A DNA stretch of 64,000 bases from Armillaria gallica (taxonomy: Eukaryota; Basidiomycota; Agaricomycetes; Agaricales; Physalacriaceae). The notes under the pieces were generated by a model. That model searched no databases, was not told the DNA's origin, and saw nothing but the letters and a program-made list of their open reading frames with translations. The DNA is taken from contig JBANDB010000004.1 of the NCBI GenBank assembly GCA_037576215.1, positions 4,340,001 through 4,404,000 on the forward strand. The letters are read 5' to 3'. Positions 1 through 12,186 of this stretch are shown here, in pieces (position 1 is the stretch's first letter; every line of letters begins with the position of its first letter). The translations under genes and the position numbers were made by a program.

Positions 1-1238
1 CAGGCTGCAGCTCTATCTCACGTTCCTGCCATTTTGCAGGATGTAAATATGTCCTTGCAGAGGTCAGCACAGGTACTATTACTTGCAGAGGTCGACAGCG
101 ATGCGATGGAGGTAGACTTGGATTGGCAGACACCATATCATTCCTTGGTTGTGATCTCCAAAGTCATACGCATCTTTCCCGACCTGACTTCGGAGCCCGA
201 TACCGCTTCGTGGCAGGATATAGTCACGCTTCTTCTCTTCCCCCATTCCTGGGTCAGGACGGCATCCTGTCGGCTCTTAGGATCCCTCTTTGCCACCAGC
301 CCCGTCCACGCTCCTGTGGACTCCGATGCCTTCTCGGTATTTTCAAAGTCTGGCATGATCGACATATCAAAGAAACTGTGTCTCCAACTGAAAAGTCAGC
401 ATCTAGACGAGCCGCTGAGCCTGCAATTGGTGAAGAATCTATTTTATATCGGGAAATGTTTCGCTCTTTCGTCGCCAGTTCACGAGGAAACCGAAGAAGA
501 CGAATCCGCTGTCAATTTGGACGGAGCCGGAGATCCAGAAGATCCAGAAGAGACGCCGAAACAAGACAACCCTCTACCATGGTTGTTTTCGAAGCTTTCG
601 TATCAGGTCAGATCCGCGCATATCACTCGCCGAAACAGACACAATCAGGTACCTTAATACAGAAACTTTATACAATTGTATTCGCGACTAACGAACCTTG
701 TTCAGTCCAATTGGCACCACCAGCCTCTGTCCGTTCTTAGATGGTTTGCCGCGATGGCCTCTTTCTTGGAACCCAAAAGACTCGAGATGTTCTTGGTGCA
801 TATCCTGTCGCCTGTGTATAGAATTATCGAAGACGATACGATTCGTGATCAACAAATGGGTACTTCTTATGTTCTTATTCATTTGACGCCAAATTAACTT
901 CAGGTCTAGACGAATTGAAAACTCTAGCTACGGAGTTACAGGACCTCGTTCAGTCCCGAGTAGGCCCTGCTGCATTTTCGACGATATACAACCAAATACG
1001 ACAAGGCGTCTTGGGCGTTCGAAGAGAACGGAAGGCCGTGAGAGCCCTGCAGGTGGCTACTAATCCTGAGATGGCCTACAAGCGGAAGCTTCAGAAAAAT
1101 ATCATGAAGAAAGATAGTCGCAAGCGGAAGGGTGACATGTTCTCGTAAGTCGCATCCAGGTCTGGAGTGAATAGCTCTAATATAAGTCCCTTCTTTTTCA
1201 GCGATAGGAAAGGCAGCATAAAACGGCATCGCTCATAG
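1..1238 (+). CDS. UTP20: UTP20, U3 snoRNP/SSU processome component, C-terminal part (5' end outside window)
   Basis: This is the 3' end of a large HEAT-repeat scaffold protein of the nucleolar small-subunit processome, needed for 18S rRNA maturation. The frame is open from base 1. It continues through a long exon to about 650, an exon with NWHHQPLSVLRWFAAMASFL (near 705-860), an exon near 905-1147 and a last short exon ending ...KRHRS at a TAG at 1236-1238. The diagnostic part is the basic C-terminal tail: NPEMAYKRKLQKNIMKKDSR followed by KRKGD, matching the Lys/Arg-rich end of UTP20/DRIM proteins. An acidic Glu/Asp stretch lies near 485-565. The N-terminal bulk of the protein lies upstream of the window. 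The introns are about 50 bp. Family assignment rests on recalled tail and helical-repeat character. Confidence 0.85.
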
Positions 1239-1429
1239 CGAGGCTATTTAACACTGTATACCTTTACATTGTATCTTAGTTTATCTTACGCGATTTATTA
1301 ATCAGTAGGGCGAGTTCAATGAAAGCCTCGCTCACTAACAACTCAAGAAGCTAACATGTAGAAAAGAAATCCGCTATTTTCGTTGTGATACGCGTCCGTA
1401 TCCACGGGATACATACGCGAAATTGATGC

Positions 1430-1790
1430 AGCTCAATCGTCGAGGGCTTTAAGGGCTTTGGTCTTCTGCATCTCCGATGACAGTAGCCCAAGCCTGAACC
1501 TCGTGCAAAACCGCAGAGTCGATGTCTGTTCGCCTGAACCATACTTCTTCGCGACTTCCAATTCTAGCTTCAAAGGGGTGCATCATTTTGTTGAGGGTTT
1601 AATCTTGCCACGGTGATATTCAGCGCTCCAGCGCCAGGGATCTGTATAAGTAGGCATGTCTGTCTGGTAGATGAAAACAGGGCGAAGAAATTGCGGAGCG
1701 TTTCCTTTGACATAAAACCCCCGAGAAAGTCAATCAAACGCCAACGACTGGTCACCAGGCAATGTTAGCCGACAAAATAATGCGCCAAGT
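1430..1790 (-). pseudogene. Companion reading frame of kinase unit 1 (degenerate copy)
   Basis: This stretch is homologous to about 3795-4170, the equivalent place downstream of the second kinase-like gene. On the minus strand both copies share AKKYG, then EMQK followed by K-A-K-P/L residues near their ends, and a DPW.W segment further 5'. In this copy the frame is interrupted (a TGA and TAA between the DPWRWS part and the AKKYG part) unless unannotated introns remove them. I do not recognise the product. It may be a small gene that travelled with the kinase-like gene, or the decayed 3' part of a larger gene. The 1790-2220 interval that follows is extra sequence absent from unit 2, and I see no gene in it. 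Confidence 0.3.
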
Positions 1791-2223
1791 CTAGACAGAC
1801 AAGAATGCTGCCGCCGTAGATTCTTAGAGCCGATTTTTATTTATACAGAAAATCCGCCAAAGCGAAAACTGGGAAGCTCGCAGGTTTTTTTTTTGACTCG
1901 GCATTTGATTAACCGCAACAAGTAAACCATCTACTAAGACGGGTGGCGGGGCCGATGCTCTCGCTACCTCGGTAAGCTCACAGGTGACTTGGGAATTAAA
2001 CTGGACAGTTTTCCGTTCAACCGGGTATCCCTGTCCAGATCCGAACGTAACTGGACAGAGTTTACAGTTGAGAAAACCGGTATGACAGTGCTTAGCAAAG
2101 TTGTTCAATTCTTTCAGTTTACAAAGGAGAGCTGGGGGCTGAGTCCTCTTTCTTTGACCTACATGGACAGATACCTTCTGGACGTACAATGTAAGGAACA
2201 CCAGCGATGAATTAAAGCGATGA

Positions 2224-3421
2224 TCATATCTTAGGAACCCGGGGGCCCCACATATACTCCCTGTCCTCGGCAGAGAAAAACTCAGCTGCCTCGGTTGCAG
2301 TCGTAGGCAGACCTTCTTGCAGCCATAACTGCCGATATTTATCCACATCCTTATGCCAACTGGCATCGGCATCCTCGCTTGACATAGATTCCCCGTCTTG
2401 CTCAACGTGTCGTTGATGTTCCTTATATGCCCTGGTGAAGAAGTCCACAAACATGTGAGACAACATACTATGTCCGGCAGCGGTACGGGCCCTGTCCGGC
2501 ATCACTTCGTCGATGAAAAATTGCGGCGGCAGACCTTCAGGATCATAAAGAAGGGGACCAATATACGTAGATGGAATTGGGACTATGGATGAAAATATGT
2601 GAACCAATGCGAGCAGATCTCACGAGGAACTCACAAAAGTTAACCCAGAAAAACGCATCTTGGGCAGTAGAGGTAAGAAGAGCGCAGCCAATGCCGCCTT
2701 TAGGCATTCTGCCATCCTCACCATCCCATTGCCCATCGAAGTGACACTCATGGTAGTCGACGTTGTGGAAGTCCACAAAACGGTATTCAATCTTGCCGTC
2801 GACCTCACGCTGGACGATATTCCGCGGAGCGACATGGCTAGGATGGGCGTGACACTCCATGTGCATTTTCCCAAGCTGCTGGAACACGTAAAAGCTGATG
2901 CAGAGTATATTAGTAGCAGTTAACTGTGTTGAAGTTACTCACATCGAATTATCATCGAGGTCCCTGAGATGGTCAACCTTGAGGTGTTCACCGCAATCCT
3001 CCAGCACGATACATGTCACTGCTCTCCTCTTGTTCCGTGTATACTTGGGTTCTGTTTCCGTCCTGAAGCACCCATAGAACATTGGGATCACATCGCCCTG
3101 CAGTACGGAAAGGGTGCCGTAATTGCGTGCCTCATTCTCCAAGTCGTTCAACGCCTCGCCTTTCCAGAACGCAAATTTCAGAACAAATTTTCCTCGATCT
3201 TGAGAGACAGCACGGTAAACGGTGGCATGCTCATTGATGCGTATGATGCTGGTAACCGTCAATTGTCGAGTTAACCCGGGTTTTGCAGAGTCTGATAACT
3301 CTGGTACGTGTCTGAAAACGAAGTGTTCTGTATCTTGGCAATTTACAGAGTATGCAATGTTCGGAGGTCGAATTTGAGAGTGAATGTCAACTGGAATGTG
3401 AAGAGTGAATATCGGGGACAT
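2224..3421 (-). CDS. Protein-kinase-like protein, tandem copy 1 (catalytic Asp replaced)
   Basis: A kinase-fold protein of a family expanded in agaricomycetes; no precise family name is claimed. Visible elements in order: N-terminal segment with FTLHIPVDIHSQIRPPNI; a nucleotide-lobe strand VYRAVSQDRGKFVLKFAFWK with the candidate ATP lysine; a helix-C-like ENEARNYGTL; a hinge-like CIVLEDCGEHL; a catalytic-loop position reading HPSHVAPRNIV; and a metal-binding position RFVDFHNV. Copy 2 has HPSDLSPYNIV at the loop, so this copy has lost the catalytic aspartate (D to H) and is likely a pseudokinase. Two introns of about 50-60 bp are needed, one before QLGKMHMECHAHP and one before PSTYIGPLLYDPEG. 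The stop is at 2224 after RVPKI. It lies head-to-tail with copy 2. Confidence 0.6.
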
Positions 3422-3794
3422 GACAATTGATTGATTGGAAAACGGCGGAGTCGGACCGGTCCAAGGTCCCTAAGTAGCAGCCACTGGTACTTACTGTCCA
3501 GGCTAAGGCGTCTTACGAACTATCAGTTACCAACGCCCCTGCCAGATTCCGCTGTTTTTTGCCCTGGAAACTAACTCACCTAGCCTCTACTGCTCCGTCC
3601 AAGGGAAATTGATCGTACGCGTCGATGATTAGTACCTAAGAATCGGGACGCTCCTTAGTTGAGGATCGAAAATGTGGTTGGTTCGAGCGGCGAAGGATAA
3701 CATAACCACGTTACTTGCTGGCAAGTCAAGCTCCGTAGTTATTGTCGCAAGGACTTTTTTGCGATACATGTTCACTTCCACCGTCACGATCACG

Positions 3795-4170
3795 AGATGC
3801 ATACGCGAGGCTCGTCGAGGGCTTTATGGCTTTAGGCATCTTCTGCATCTCCGGAAGCAGACTCCTCTTACTTGTGCCTTGAAAAACTAGCAGGGAATTA
3901 TTGTCTCCGTTCGCCTGAACTATCCCATACTTCTTCGCGGCCTCTGTGCTATAGCCTACGGAGCGCATCTCCAGTCTCCATTTAACCGTGGCATTGGGTG
4001 CTTAGCTCTCAGGCTCCAACCCCATGGATCTGTGTAGGTAATTGACTAGGGCATGCCTGTGGATGAAAACAAGTTGAGCACATCACAGGGTGTTTTCTTT
4101 TGACCTAAATACTCACCTGGTGAGCGTCCAACGATGGTGTCCGAATTCAAGGTCACTAGGTAATGTCAGC
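3795..4170 (-). pseudogene. Companion reading frame of kinase unit 2
   Basis: This is the counterpart of 1430-1790 in the second duplication unit. Read on the minus strand it contains WRLEMRSVGYSTEAAKKYG and later LLPEMQKMPKAIKPSTSL, then a stop. A plausible intron (donor GTGAGT, acceptor ending CCACAG) lies near 4050-4110. No domain is recognised. The repeated occurrence behind both kinase-like genes shows that the duplicated unit was larger than the kinase gene alone. Whether it is a gene or a decayed exon of one is open. Confidence 0.3.
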
Positions 4171-4277
4171 ACTCGAAGAAATGCTTTCATTGTCGAGAAG
4201 AAAGCTTGCTTGGACCATCAATATCGCGACATCTTTCGGGAAATACTTGCAAGAGAAGCAAAGATGAATTAGAGCGG

Positions 4278-5486
4278 TCACGGTGGTTGCAATTTGTATA
4301 TACGCTTCTTAGCCTCCTCAGGTAACATAGCGATCCCTTCTGCCGACGTTGTAGGTAGACCCCTTTCCAGCCATAACTGCCGGTATTTATCCACAGCCTG
4401 ATTCCAACTGGCTTCGACATCCTCGTCCGACATCGACATTCTCTCAGGCTCGATTTGTCGTTGATGATCCTTATACGCCTCGCTGAAGAATTTCGCGAAA
4501 ATGTGACATATCAAGCTGTGTCCGACAGCATATCGGGCTTTAGGCGGTATCACTTTGTCGATGAAAAATTGCGGTGGCAGGCCTTTGGGATCATAAGCAA
4601 GGGCGCCAATATACGTAGATGGAAGTGTGACTATTAGGGTGAGACAAAAGGTGCAAGCGGATTTGGTAAGAAACTCACTAATCTTGTACCAGAAAAACGC
4701 GTCATCGGCAGCCGAGGTAAGAAGATCGTAGCCAATGCCACCTTTGGGCTTGTTGCCACTGTCGTCAGAGTCATCATACCACTTCCCTGCAAAATGGCAT
4801 TCGTGATATTCGACGTCGTGCAAGTCCACCAAACGGTATTCAATCCTGCCGTCGAGCTCGCGTTGGACGATATTATAAGGGGAGAGATCACTAGGATGGG
4901 CGTGGCACTCCATGTGCATTTTTCCAATTTTCTGGAACAGGTCGATACTGATGCAGAACATTAGATTAACAGGTGAATGTGTTGGAGGCACCCACACCGG
5001 ATCATCGTAAAGGTCCATAAGATGGTCGACCGTGAGGTGTTCGCCGCAATCCTCCAGCACGATACATGTCACTGCTCTCCACTTGTTCCGGATATACTTG
5101 GGTTCTGTTTCCGTCCTGAAGCACCCATAGAACATTGGGATCACGTCGCCCTGCAGTACGGAAAGGGTGCCGTAATTGCGTGCCTCATTCTCCAAGTCGT
5201 TCAATGCCTCGCCTTTCCAGAACGCGAATTTCAGAACAAATTTTCCCTGGTCTTGAGAAACCGCGCGGTAGACGGTGGCATGCTCATTGATGCGTATGAT
5301 GCTGGTAACCGTCAATTGTCGAGTTAGTCCGGGTTTTGCAGAGTCTGATAACTCTGGTACGTGTTTGAATACGAAATGTTCAGTGGCCTGGCAATCCACA
5401 GAGTATACAATGTTCGGGGGTCGAATTTGAGAGTGAATGTCAACTGGAATGTGAAGCGTGAATTCGTCGACATGGTGGTTAGTCAT
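4278..5486 (-). CDS. Protein-kinase-like protein, tandem copy 2
   Basis: This is the paralogue of 2224-3421, very similar over the N-terminal half. The nucleotide-lobe lysine (KFVLKFAFWKGEAL), the ENEARNYGTL helix and the hinge CIVLEDCGEHL are all present. The catalytic loop reads HPSDLSPYNIV, which keeps Asp and Asn in the D-L-S-P-x-N pattern, and the metal-site segment is RLVDLHDVEYHEC. This copy could therefore be active. Two short introns (before KIGKMHMECHAHP and before PSTYIGALAYDPKG) happen to be open in frame, so an unspliced reading frame runs 431 codons from an ATG at 5573. I prefer the start at 5486 (MTNHHVDEFTLHIPV) because copy 1 begins with the same FTLHIPV segment. The protein ends KKRIYKLQPP. 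Cellular role is unknown. Confidence 0.65.
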   Translation of the reverse strand: MTNHHVDEFTLHIPVDIHSQIRPPNIVYSVDCQATEHFVFKHVPELSDSAKPGLTRQLTVTSIIRINEHATVYRAVSQDQGKFVLKFAFWKGEALNDLENEARNYGTLSVLQGDVIPMFYGCFRTETEPKYIRNKWRAVTCIVLEDCGEHLTVDHLMDLYDDPVWVPPTHSPVNLMFCISIDLFQKIGKMHMECHAHPSDLSPYNIVQRELDGRIEYRLVDLHDVEYHECHFAGKWYDDSDDSGNKPKGGIGYDLLTSAADDAFFWYKISEFLTKSACTFCLTLIVTLPSTYIGALAYDPKGLPPQFFIDKVIPPKARYAVGHSLICHIFAKFFSEAYKDHQRQIEPERMSMSDEDVEASWNQAVDKYRQLWLERGLPTTSAEGIAMLPEEAKKRIYKLQPP

Positions 5487-5908
5487 CAGGTAATTTGAAT
5501 TCTCGATCTGGCACCCCTCTCGTTTTAAAGTTCGCCTCATGTTCAGTGATGAAACTACCAAGAGACAAACCATCCAATAGCGAAAGGAGCTTTCATGAGT
5601 CGTTGGTCAAATTAGCCGCTCCAGTGAATTTCCATCAGCTGTGTACCTGATTCGGTATCGAGTACTAGTCCTTACAGGTTAAGGACCTCTTACTCGAGGT
5701 CCCTGAACAGAAACGTGCCAGTGTCCATACTATAGCTCCTCAGAGACGTATTATTATGTCCCACTAGTTAGTAGATCATAACCCCAGGATAAGAGCAGAG
5801 AGAATAGACTCTTTCAAAGTTGACATTGAGGCACTCTCGTAAATTATTGCCTTATTGATAGATACTGTATATTTGTGGTGTGATAGATAGGATAGTTACG
5901 CAGATTCA

Positions 5909-8500
5909 TCAAGAGAATCCGGTCCTTATCGTTGGATTGAATATAGGTAGCGGATGCGCCTCTGTATTGAACACATACTCTGTGCGCGGCCTTCAGAAAA
6001 ACAGGTTGTAGCAATAGCATGGAATACGCACTATCCAAAGGCAACACATCTGCGTCGTCGAAAAGCAGATACAAGTACTTCAAGGTTTCGCTCTGAGAAA
6101 GTTCATCAGCCAAAACCAGCTTCCTCGAAAAAGTCACAAACCATCAAGAAGGTTTCCATCTTATCCTCAAGTCGTACAGGAACCTCGTCGACGTTGACAA
6201 TCGTCGCGTATCCACCGGTCTCGACCTTGCAATACTTTTCAATGGACTGGAATATGTTCCAACCATACTCCCGGTACTTCTTGTCACCGGAGAGTCGGTA
6301 CGCTAGGAAGAGCGACTCCACCGTTTCAGGGCTGATAATCAGTCAGTTCACAGAAATCCGAAAAGTCCGGCCACGCACCGTAACATGTAACGAGCGTCGT
6401 AAGGAGGGAAAGCACCCGGTCTGAGTGACATGCGGCAGTGAGGAAAAACGGGATAATGCCAACTCAAGGTTCAGTCGCACCTAGCACCTTTGATGTACCA
6501 ATCGGAGGGAGCGTTAACCTTCTGATCCATTCCATCGCTGGGTATTCTAAAATGGACGATCTCTGGGGCCAATCCGCTGGGTGAGGTGAGCACCTCGGAG
6601 GTATGAAAGTAATAAGGCACGTACGTGGCGGTGTCGTGAGTATCCATACAAGTCTTGATAAGGGCCGCGCCTGATTTCCAGTCCCGTAGCCCCGTAAGAG
6701 TGAGCTCCTGCCCTCTCGGAGGTACGGAGATAGTATCGAAAAGAGCGCCCGTTGTAGTTGCCCCAAGCATGAGAGACCCTCCAATGAAACAGACTAAATG
6801 GTCTTGTTTGGGGGTCAATCGCCAAGAGCTATGACTATCAGACTACGGAAGTGCAGTTCAATGTATCATAACACGCACATGTCGTTGTTTTGATTACGCT
6901 CGGGTATCAGTTCTGCAGTGTATACCATTTTGGTACTGGCGCTCTTTTGAATGAGGTACTGATGAATTCCTTGCATAGTGATGTCATACATCTGCATAAA
7001 ATTCAGCGTTTATCTCGGCTGTTGGTCAGAAATGGTACCTCGCGGTAGACATCCTCAGTTCGGTTCTGTAGGACATCAGCGTGAGTAAACTATACCTGTA
7101 CGCATACTCACAGTTTGGAGATATTGTTTTCTGTTGCAAGATCAATGGGGAAATGATATTGTCGAATGACCCACTTACAGCAAGTACTCATAGTAAGAGT
7201 CCCCCCTGGATCCGAGACGAATGGCCGATGGAACAAACTGGCCTCCTTCCAGACTACGACAGATCAGTCGCAATGACAACGATGCACGGAAAGAAAGGAC
7301 CTCATGAATATGGAAGCAAGACCATGCGGCATTTTTGCAGCCTTGATGACTTTCATCACCTGAGCGTCAAATTCACATTGTACGCTCGCGCATGTAACGA
7401 TCATCACTCACGTTTTCAGCTTTTTCCCAATATATCTCATTGTCAGTTAGGAAGCTTAAGTAGCGGAACTCTAGCTGTAATGTTGACACCTCTGCGGTGC
7501 TGACGAGCAGAGGGAATTCCTTGTCTGGAATACCTTTGCGCTCCACCAGATTTATCATTGGAAGAGGTAAACCAGTGGGCGTGTCGAACACAGGCAGGAG
7601 CCGGTCCGCCAGGTCGACAGCACGCTCGAGATAGAGGGGATCTTCACCAGAAATGTGGTAAGCTGAGAGAAGCCCGCCAAGAACACGTATTGTTGTCTGT
7701 GAACAGTCTGTCAGCTCATGCGCAGCAGTTTGCATGATGGAAACGGTTGACCTCGAAAGTGTTGAAGCTTCCATTCGTTTCAAACGACAGCTTGTCAGCC
7801 ACCCAGGTTCGCGCACGAGCATAGTCATCATTGAGACCCATGATCAACATAGTGTCAATGGAATCTATGACAGTGTATCCAATTCCACCTGTGTCTGTCA
7901 GGTTGGATCCGTTGCGGCTGATGGGATGGTATTCGTCGGACCCCATGGCATCCCGTTCTAAAGTCGAGTCAGAGGCGCACACGTACACCAGATGACAAAA
8001 ACCGAACCATAGGCTCTCCATGCATACTGCGAGAACGTGAACAAAATCCCCAGTAATAGAAGATGAACCTACTTTGAATGCCTCCACCACTGCGTCTCTC
8101 TTCGGTATGTCTGCACTCCTATTCGCGACCCGGATACGAGAACCAGCTCTGGACGAGTATTGCCATGAATCTTCTCCTAGCCATGAATTGGCAAGTTGAG
8201 CGACAGGGCGAGGATTCTTCGTTATTCTATGAGAACGCATATAGCATAGTGAGGAATCCGCGCGCGTACAAGATAGATGAATGCCCCGAATGCAACGAGA
8301 AAGGGTATCCAGATAATCTTGGCATATTTTTGGAAGGACGATAAATCTACATCCAGGTCATTGTTACTCTGTGAGGTAACAACAGCTCAGCAGGGCGTAA
8401 AGGATCCGAGGCAAAGACGACGAACGGATTCATTTTGGGTAGGTTTGGCAGTCGGTTTCGAAGACGCCTTTTTCCGTTTCCTTGGACCTGGGTCGGACAT
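5909..8500 (-). CDS. Class I alpha-1,2-mannosidase (GH47), ER/Golgi type II membrane protein
   Basis: This enzyme trims alpha-1,2-linked mannose from N-glycans in the ER/Golgi lumen. The start ATG at 8500 gives a short basic cytosolic head (MSDPGPRKRKK). It is followed after an intron by a signal anchor, AKIIWIPFLVAFGAFIYLVR, near 8290-8340. GH47 signatures follow in order: GGIGYTVIDSIDTMLIMGLN, RVLGGLLSAYHISG, STAEVSTLQLEFRYLSFLT, DHLVCFIGGSLMLGA, MESLFLAYRLSGDKKYREYG and SETLKYLYLLFDD. The last intron (donor GTGCGT) joins LPLD to KYVFNTEAHP, which carries the family's calcium-binding Thr motif. The stop TGA is at 5909-5911. All expected blocks are present. The start is only 118 bp from the divergent EMC1 start, so the two share an upstream region. 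Confidence 0.88.
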
Positions 8501-8618
8501 GAAGTTAAGAAGGCGGTGGACCAAATTATTTGGAAATTATGACGCGCTTGCCACGTTTGCCGAGCCGACCGCAGGCAAACAAATCACCTCTCTCCCTTAC
8601 TCTCTTCCTTAGGCCTCA

Positions 8619-11600
8619 ATGAGGCTCATTTCTCTCCTTGTCGTCGCATCATGGCTCGGGACGACATTTGGAATACAGGAATCCGATGCCGGTATTATTG
8701 ACTGGCACAAACGACTGGTCGGTGTACCTTTGGTAGATTCGACTTCAATTGCACCTGTATTTCACCGCGTTGGAGGCAAGAACACGAAGAGCGTCATACT
8801 TGCTGCCACCGAGCAAAACGTATTGGCTGCTTTGAGCCCTGTTGACGGTTCAGTAGGTACGTGTTGACCAGGTCGTTCTGGTGGAAGGCTTACGAATGCT
8901 TCATTGCAGCCTGGCGACATGTATTCGAGCCGGAAGATACAATCGTAACATTCCAGAAGTATGATACAAGTGCGTTCCCGTAGAGAGTCGATTATCCCCC
9001 ACTCAATCCTTGTCTAGCTGTCGCGTCTCTTTCTGGGCCTGGCGGCGCGACTCTACGATCTTTTGACGTTTTGAGCGGCCATCTCTTGCTAGAAAAGCGT
9101 CTACATTCTCCAGAGACAAGTTTACCCTCAGAATTAGACTATACAGGATCATGCATCACTTTCACGGCTGATTCAGATATTATTGCTTTGACCAACGGAC
9201 ACACTGTTCAGTCTATCACCAAGTCGGGCGAGATACGCTGGGCATGGACATCAGAAGACCAAAGGTATGGTGTATTATTCGAATGCTGCTGGTTACCAAC
9301 CTTATTGGTTTCAACTATAGTTCCCTTGTCATATATACCAACATCATTGCCACCCCCACTGCCATATATGCTGTCGGAGTAGCTAAATCATATGCTTCCT
9401 ACACTCTACATGTCGCAGCCCTCTCGTCCGAGTCAGGTCAACTTCTGTCATCTGCCCATGTACCCTCGAGTATCACAAATCCTTCCTCGGACCTCGTGTT
9501 ACTAACAAGCAATACCGTTTCGCGATTAGCATGGCTAGAACAAGGATCAGTAAAATCTGTTGCACTCTCTACGCCGCTAAAGGAGAAACCCACCACAATC
9601 AAGGGGGCAGACTATAAGCGAATCCTCGATATTGGTTTAAGCAAGCAAGGCTATATGGTTGCTATCATGCTTGATGGAACAGGGCGCGTCTTCAGATTGG
9701 GAGAAGATGGCTCTGACTTGAATAAAATCTGGGAGTTCGAAGGATCTGTAAGCACTTGCAAAACGCTCAGCCTTGGCTTTCCTCATTTCTTACTAGGCCA
9801 ATGATCCTCGGCACTCAGAGTCATTGTATACTGGCGGTTTGGACAAGGATGGATTTCCATATATTGGACGCCTCTATTGGTCACACGCATTCCAGGTGAG
9901 TCGTCTTCTGTATAATTAACGATGGTGCTTGAGTATTCGTAGTTTGCATCGGCAGAAATCTTCGCGCCACATTTGGCCTCCGGGAAAGGTCTAGTGACAG
10001 GCTTTTCTTTCCCTTTTGATACCTACAGCCACGGCGTTATAACACACGTGCGTGATTTTTCTCTCCGTCAAAGAAGCCTTTTGATATCGATTAATCAAGA
10101 TAACAATGGACGCTGCGAATCCTTCTGCCTTCATGGTTCTTGGACGGTTATTCTTGACTACAACTACTGGCACAGTTCAACTCTGGCAACAGGACAAGCT
10201 GCAATGGACACGAGAAGAATCCTTAACTTCCGTTCGCGTAGCCGAATTCATCGAGTTACCTGAACACGTTGTTACCTCATCTCATGACCTCGATGAGCAA
10301 TTCTCTGAACGTGTACGACGACACATATCCGACGCACAAAACTTCCCACGTTATCTGATCAATTTTGCTAGAAGGTTTGCGACCGGCTCTTATGCTTCGG
10401 CCTCCTCATCTGTCGCTACCAAGGACGGATCTTTGTCTCGCGACGCCTTTGGATTTAGGCAGATAATTCTTGTCGCTACCGACTTTGGAAAACTTTTCGC
10501 CCTCGACTCGAGTAACGGAAATGTTGTATGGAGCCGTATTCTCGGATTGGGATGGGCAGCAGAAGTTGGGGGCAAGCATTTACCCGTCAAGATTTTTGTG
10601 ACCCGAACCGTGAGCGACGGAGAGTCGCCGCAAGCCGTTCTGATTACGCAGAGGCGAGCAAACAACGCGAGTCTGGTCATTTTCATACAGAACGTTTCTA
10701 ACGATTCGTTTTCCTAGGGTCTTCTGGACACTACGTTATTCCACTTTGACGCCTTGACAGGTCTCGATGCCCGTTCAAACACACAGCAAACAAAGGTGCT
10801 AGAGGGAACGGATATACCTGAAGCCATGGTAGACGCCTTTATGCTTCACAAAGATGATACGAGGGTTATTATAGTCGTGGATGAACTATTGCAGGTCAGC
10901 TTTCTGTATATGCGTCTTTCTATCTTGTGTTAACGTCGTTCTAGGCGCACCTCTACCCTGACACCGATGGATCGAGGAAATTCCTACTCGAAAATGTCTC
11001 CTCGCTTCACTTTCCGCTTCAAATGAACCTTCCGAGCGGGCGCCACGTTGTTGGACACCATTTAGCCGAGATTCCTTCGTTGAGTCGTTATCTTCTAGCA
11101 AGACCAACCTGGACGCTCTCTCTACCACATGGAGAGACCGTTCAGTCGTTGATTCCGGCTGCTCGGGGCCCAGTAGCGTCTATTGGCAAAGTCCTGGGAA
11201 ATCGGACAACATTGTACAAGTATCTAAATCCGCGGACTTTTGTGGTCTTGACCAACGCTGTTACTTCGGAACCTCCGAGCTGTGGGCTCTACGTCGTTGA
11301 CGCAGCCAAGGGCACGATAGTTCACCAGGTTTCTCTACCTGTCATTGCGGGCAAATGTGATGTCAAAGCGACATTGACAGAAAACTGGCTTATTTATCAT
11401 TACTACGACGACGACGCCGGAGTCGGACAAGCCAAAGGCTACAGAATGGTTACGGTCGAGCTGTATGAAGGTTCACAGGCAGACGAAAAGACCCGAAGGT
11501 AAAACTTGGCAATTGATCGTTTTTTAAACTAGACTGACGTCGACGACAGTTCTGAGCTATCTGCATATTCCGAAGACAATACGGCCATAAGGGTGTTTGA

Positions 11601-12186
11601 ACAGTCGTACGTCTTCCCGCACGGGATATCTGCGATCGCGACGACGTCTACCAAATTCGGAATCTCAAGTAAGGATGCTATTGGTGAGTGGTAGCGGGCG
11701 GAGATAAATGGATTGGCGCTAACTTCGTTTTTAGTTGCGACAACGAACAACAAGGTTCAGTCCTTCTCGCGGCGACTTCTTAATCCGCGAAGGCCAAGTC
11801 AAAAACCAACTTCTGAAGAAGTAGAAGAGCAGCTCATGCAGTACGATCCTCTTCTCCCAGATGATCCACGGCGGGTGCTATCGCATACGTACGAGGTATG
11901 GGTTCTTCTTCCTTACGTTACGTACCCGCGTCCTTACTCTATTCAGGTCGCTAATATCAAACGAATCATTACCTCTCCGGCATTGTTAGAGTCGACGTCC
12001 CTGGTCTTCGCGTTCGGACTGGACATGTTTCTGAGCCGGGTCGCGCCTTCAAAAACTTTCGACGTGCTGGATGAGAATTTCAACAAGGCGCAACTTGTCT
12101 TTACCGTTCTCGGATTAGCGGCTGCGATTGGGATCACGAAGCCAATTGTACGGAACAAAAAGCTGAGGGAAAAGTGGTATCAGTGA
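8619..12186 (+). CDS. EMC1: ER membrane protein complex subunit 1
   Basis: This is the large luminal beta-propeller subunit of the ER membrane insertase complex EMC. The N-terminus is a cleavable signal peptide (MRLISLLVVASWLGTTFG), followed by the family-typical DWHKRLVG and a first propeller blade (VILAATEQNVLAALSP). Several short introns interrupt the gene, for example near 8856-8907 and 8970-9017. A mid-protein segment reads FGKLFALDSSNGNVVWSRIL. The C-terminal part contains SLVFAFGLDMFLSRVAPSKT and FDVLDENFNKAQLVFTVLGL, which runs into the single C-terminal membrane helix and a basic cytosolic end KLREKWYQ. This end is very characteristic of EMC1. TGA is at 12184-12186. It is transcribed divergently from the GH47 mannosidase, which also acts in the ER. 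Confidence 0.9.

Noticed and set aside
1824..2450. 208-codon minus-strand frame
   Set aside because: Its 3' half of codons runs out of frame through the kinase-like copy 1 last exon and its rest lies in unit-1-specific sequence; shadow frame.
6464..6825. Two extra minus-strand frames over the mannosidase
   Set aside because: Frame shadows of the exon that carries DHLVCFIGGSLMLGA.
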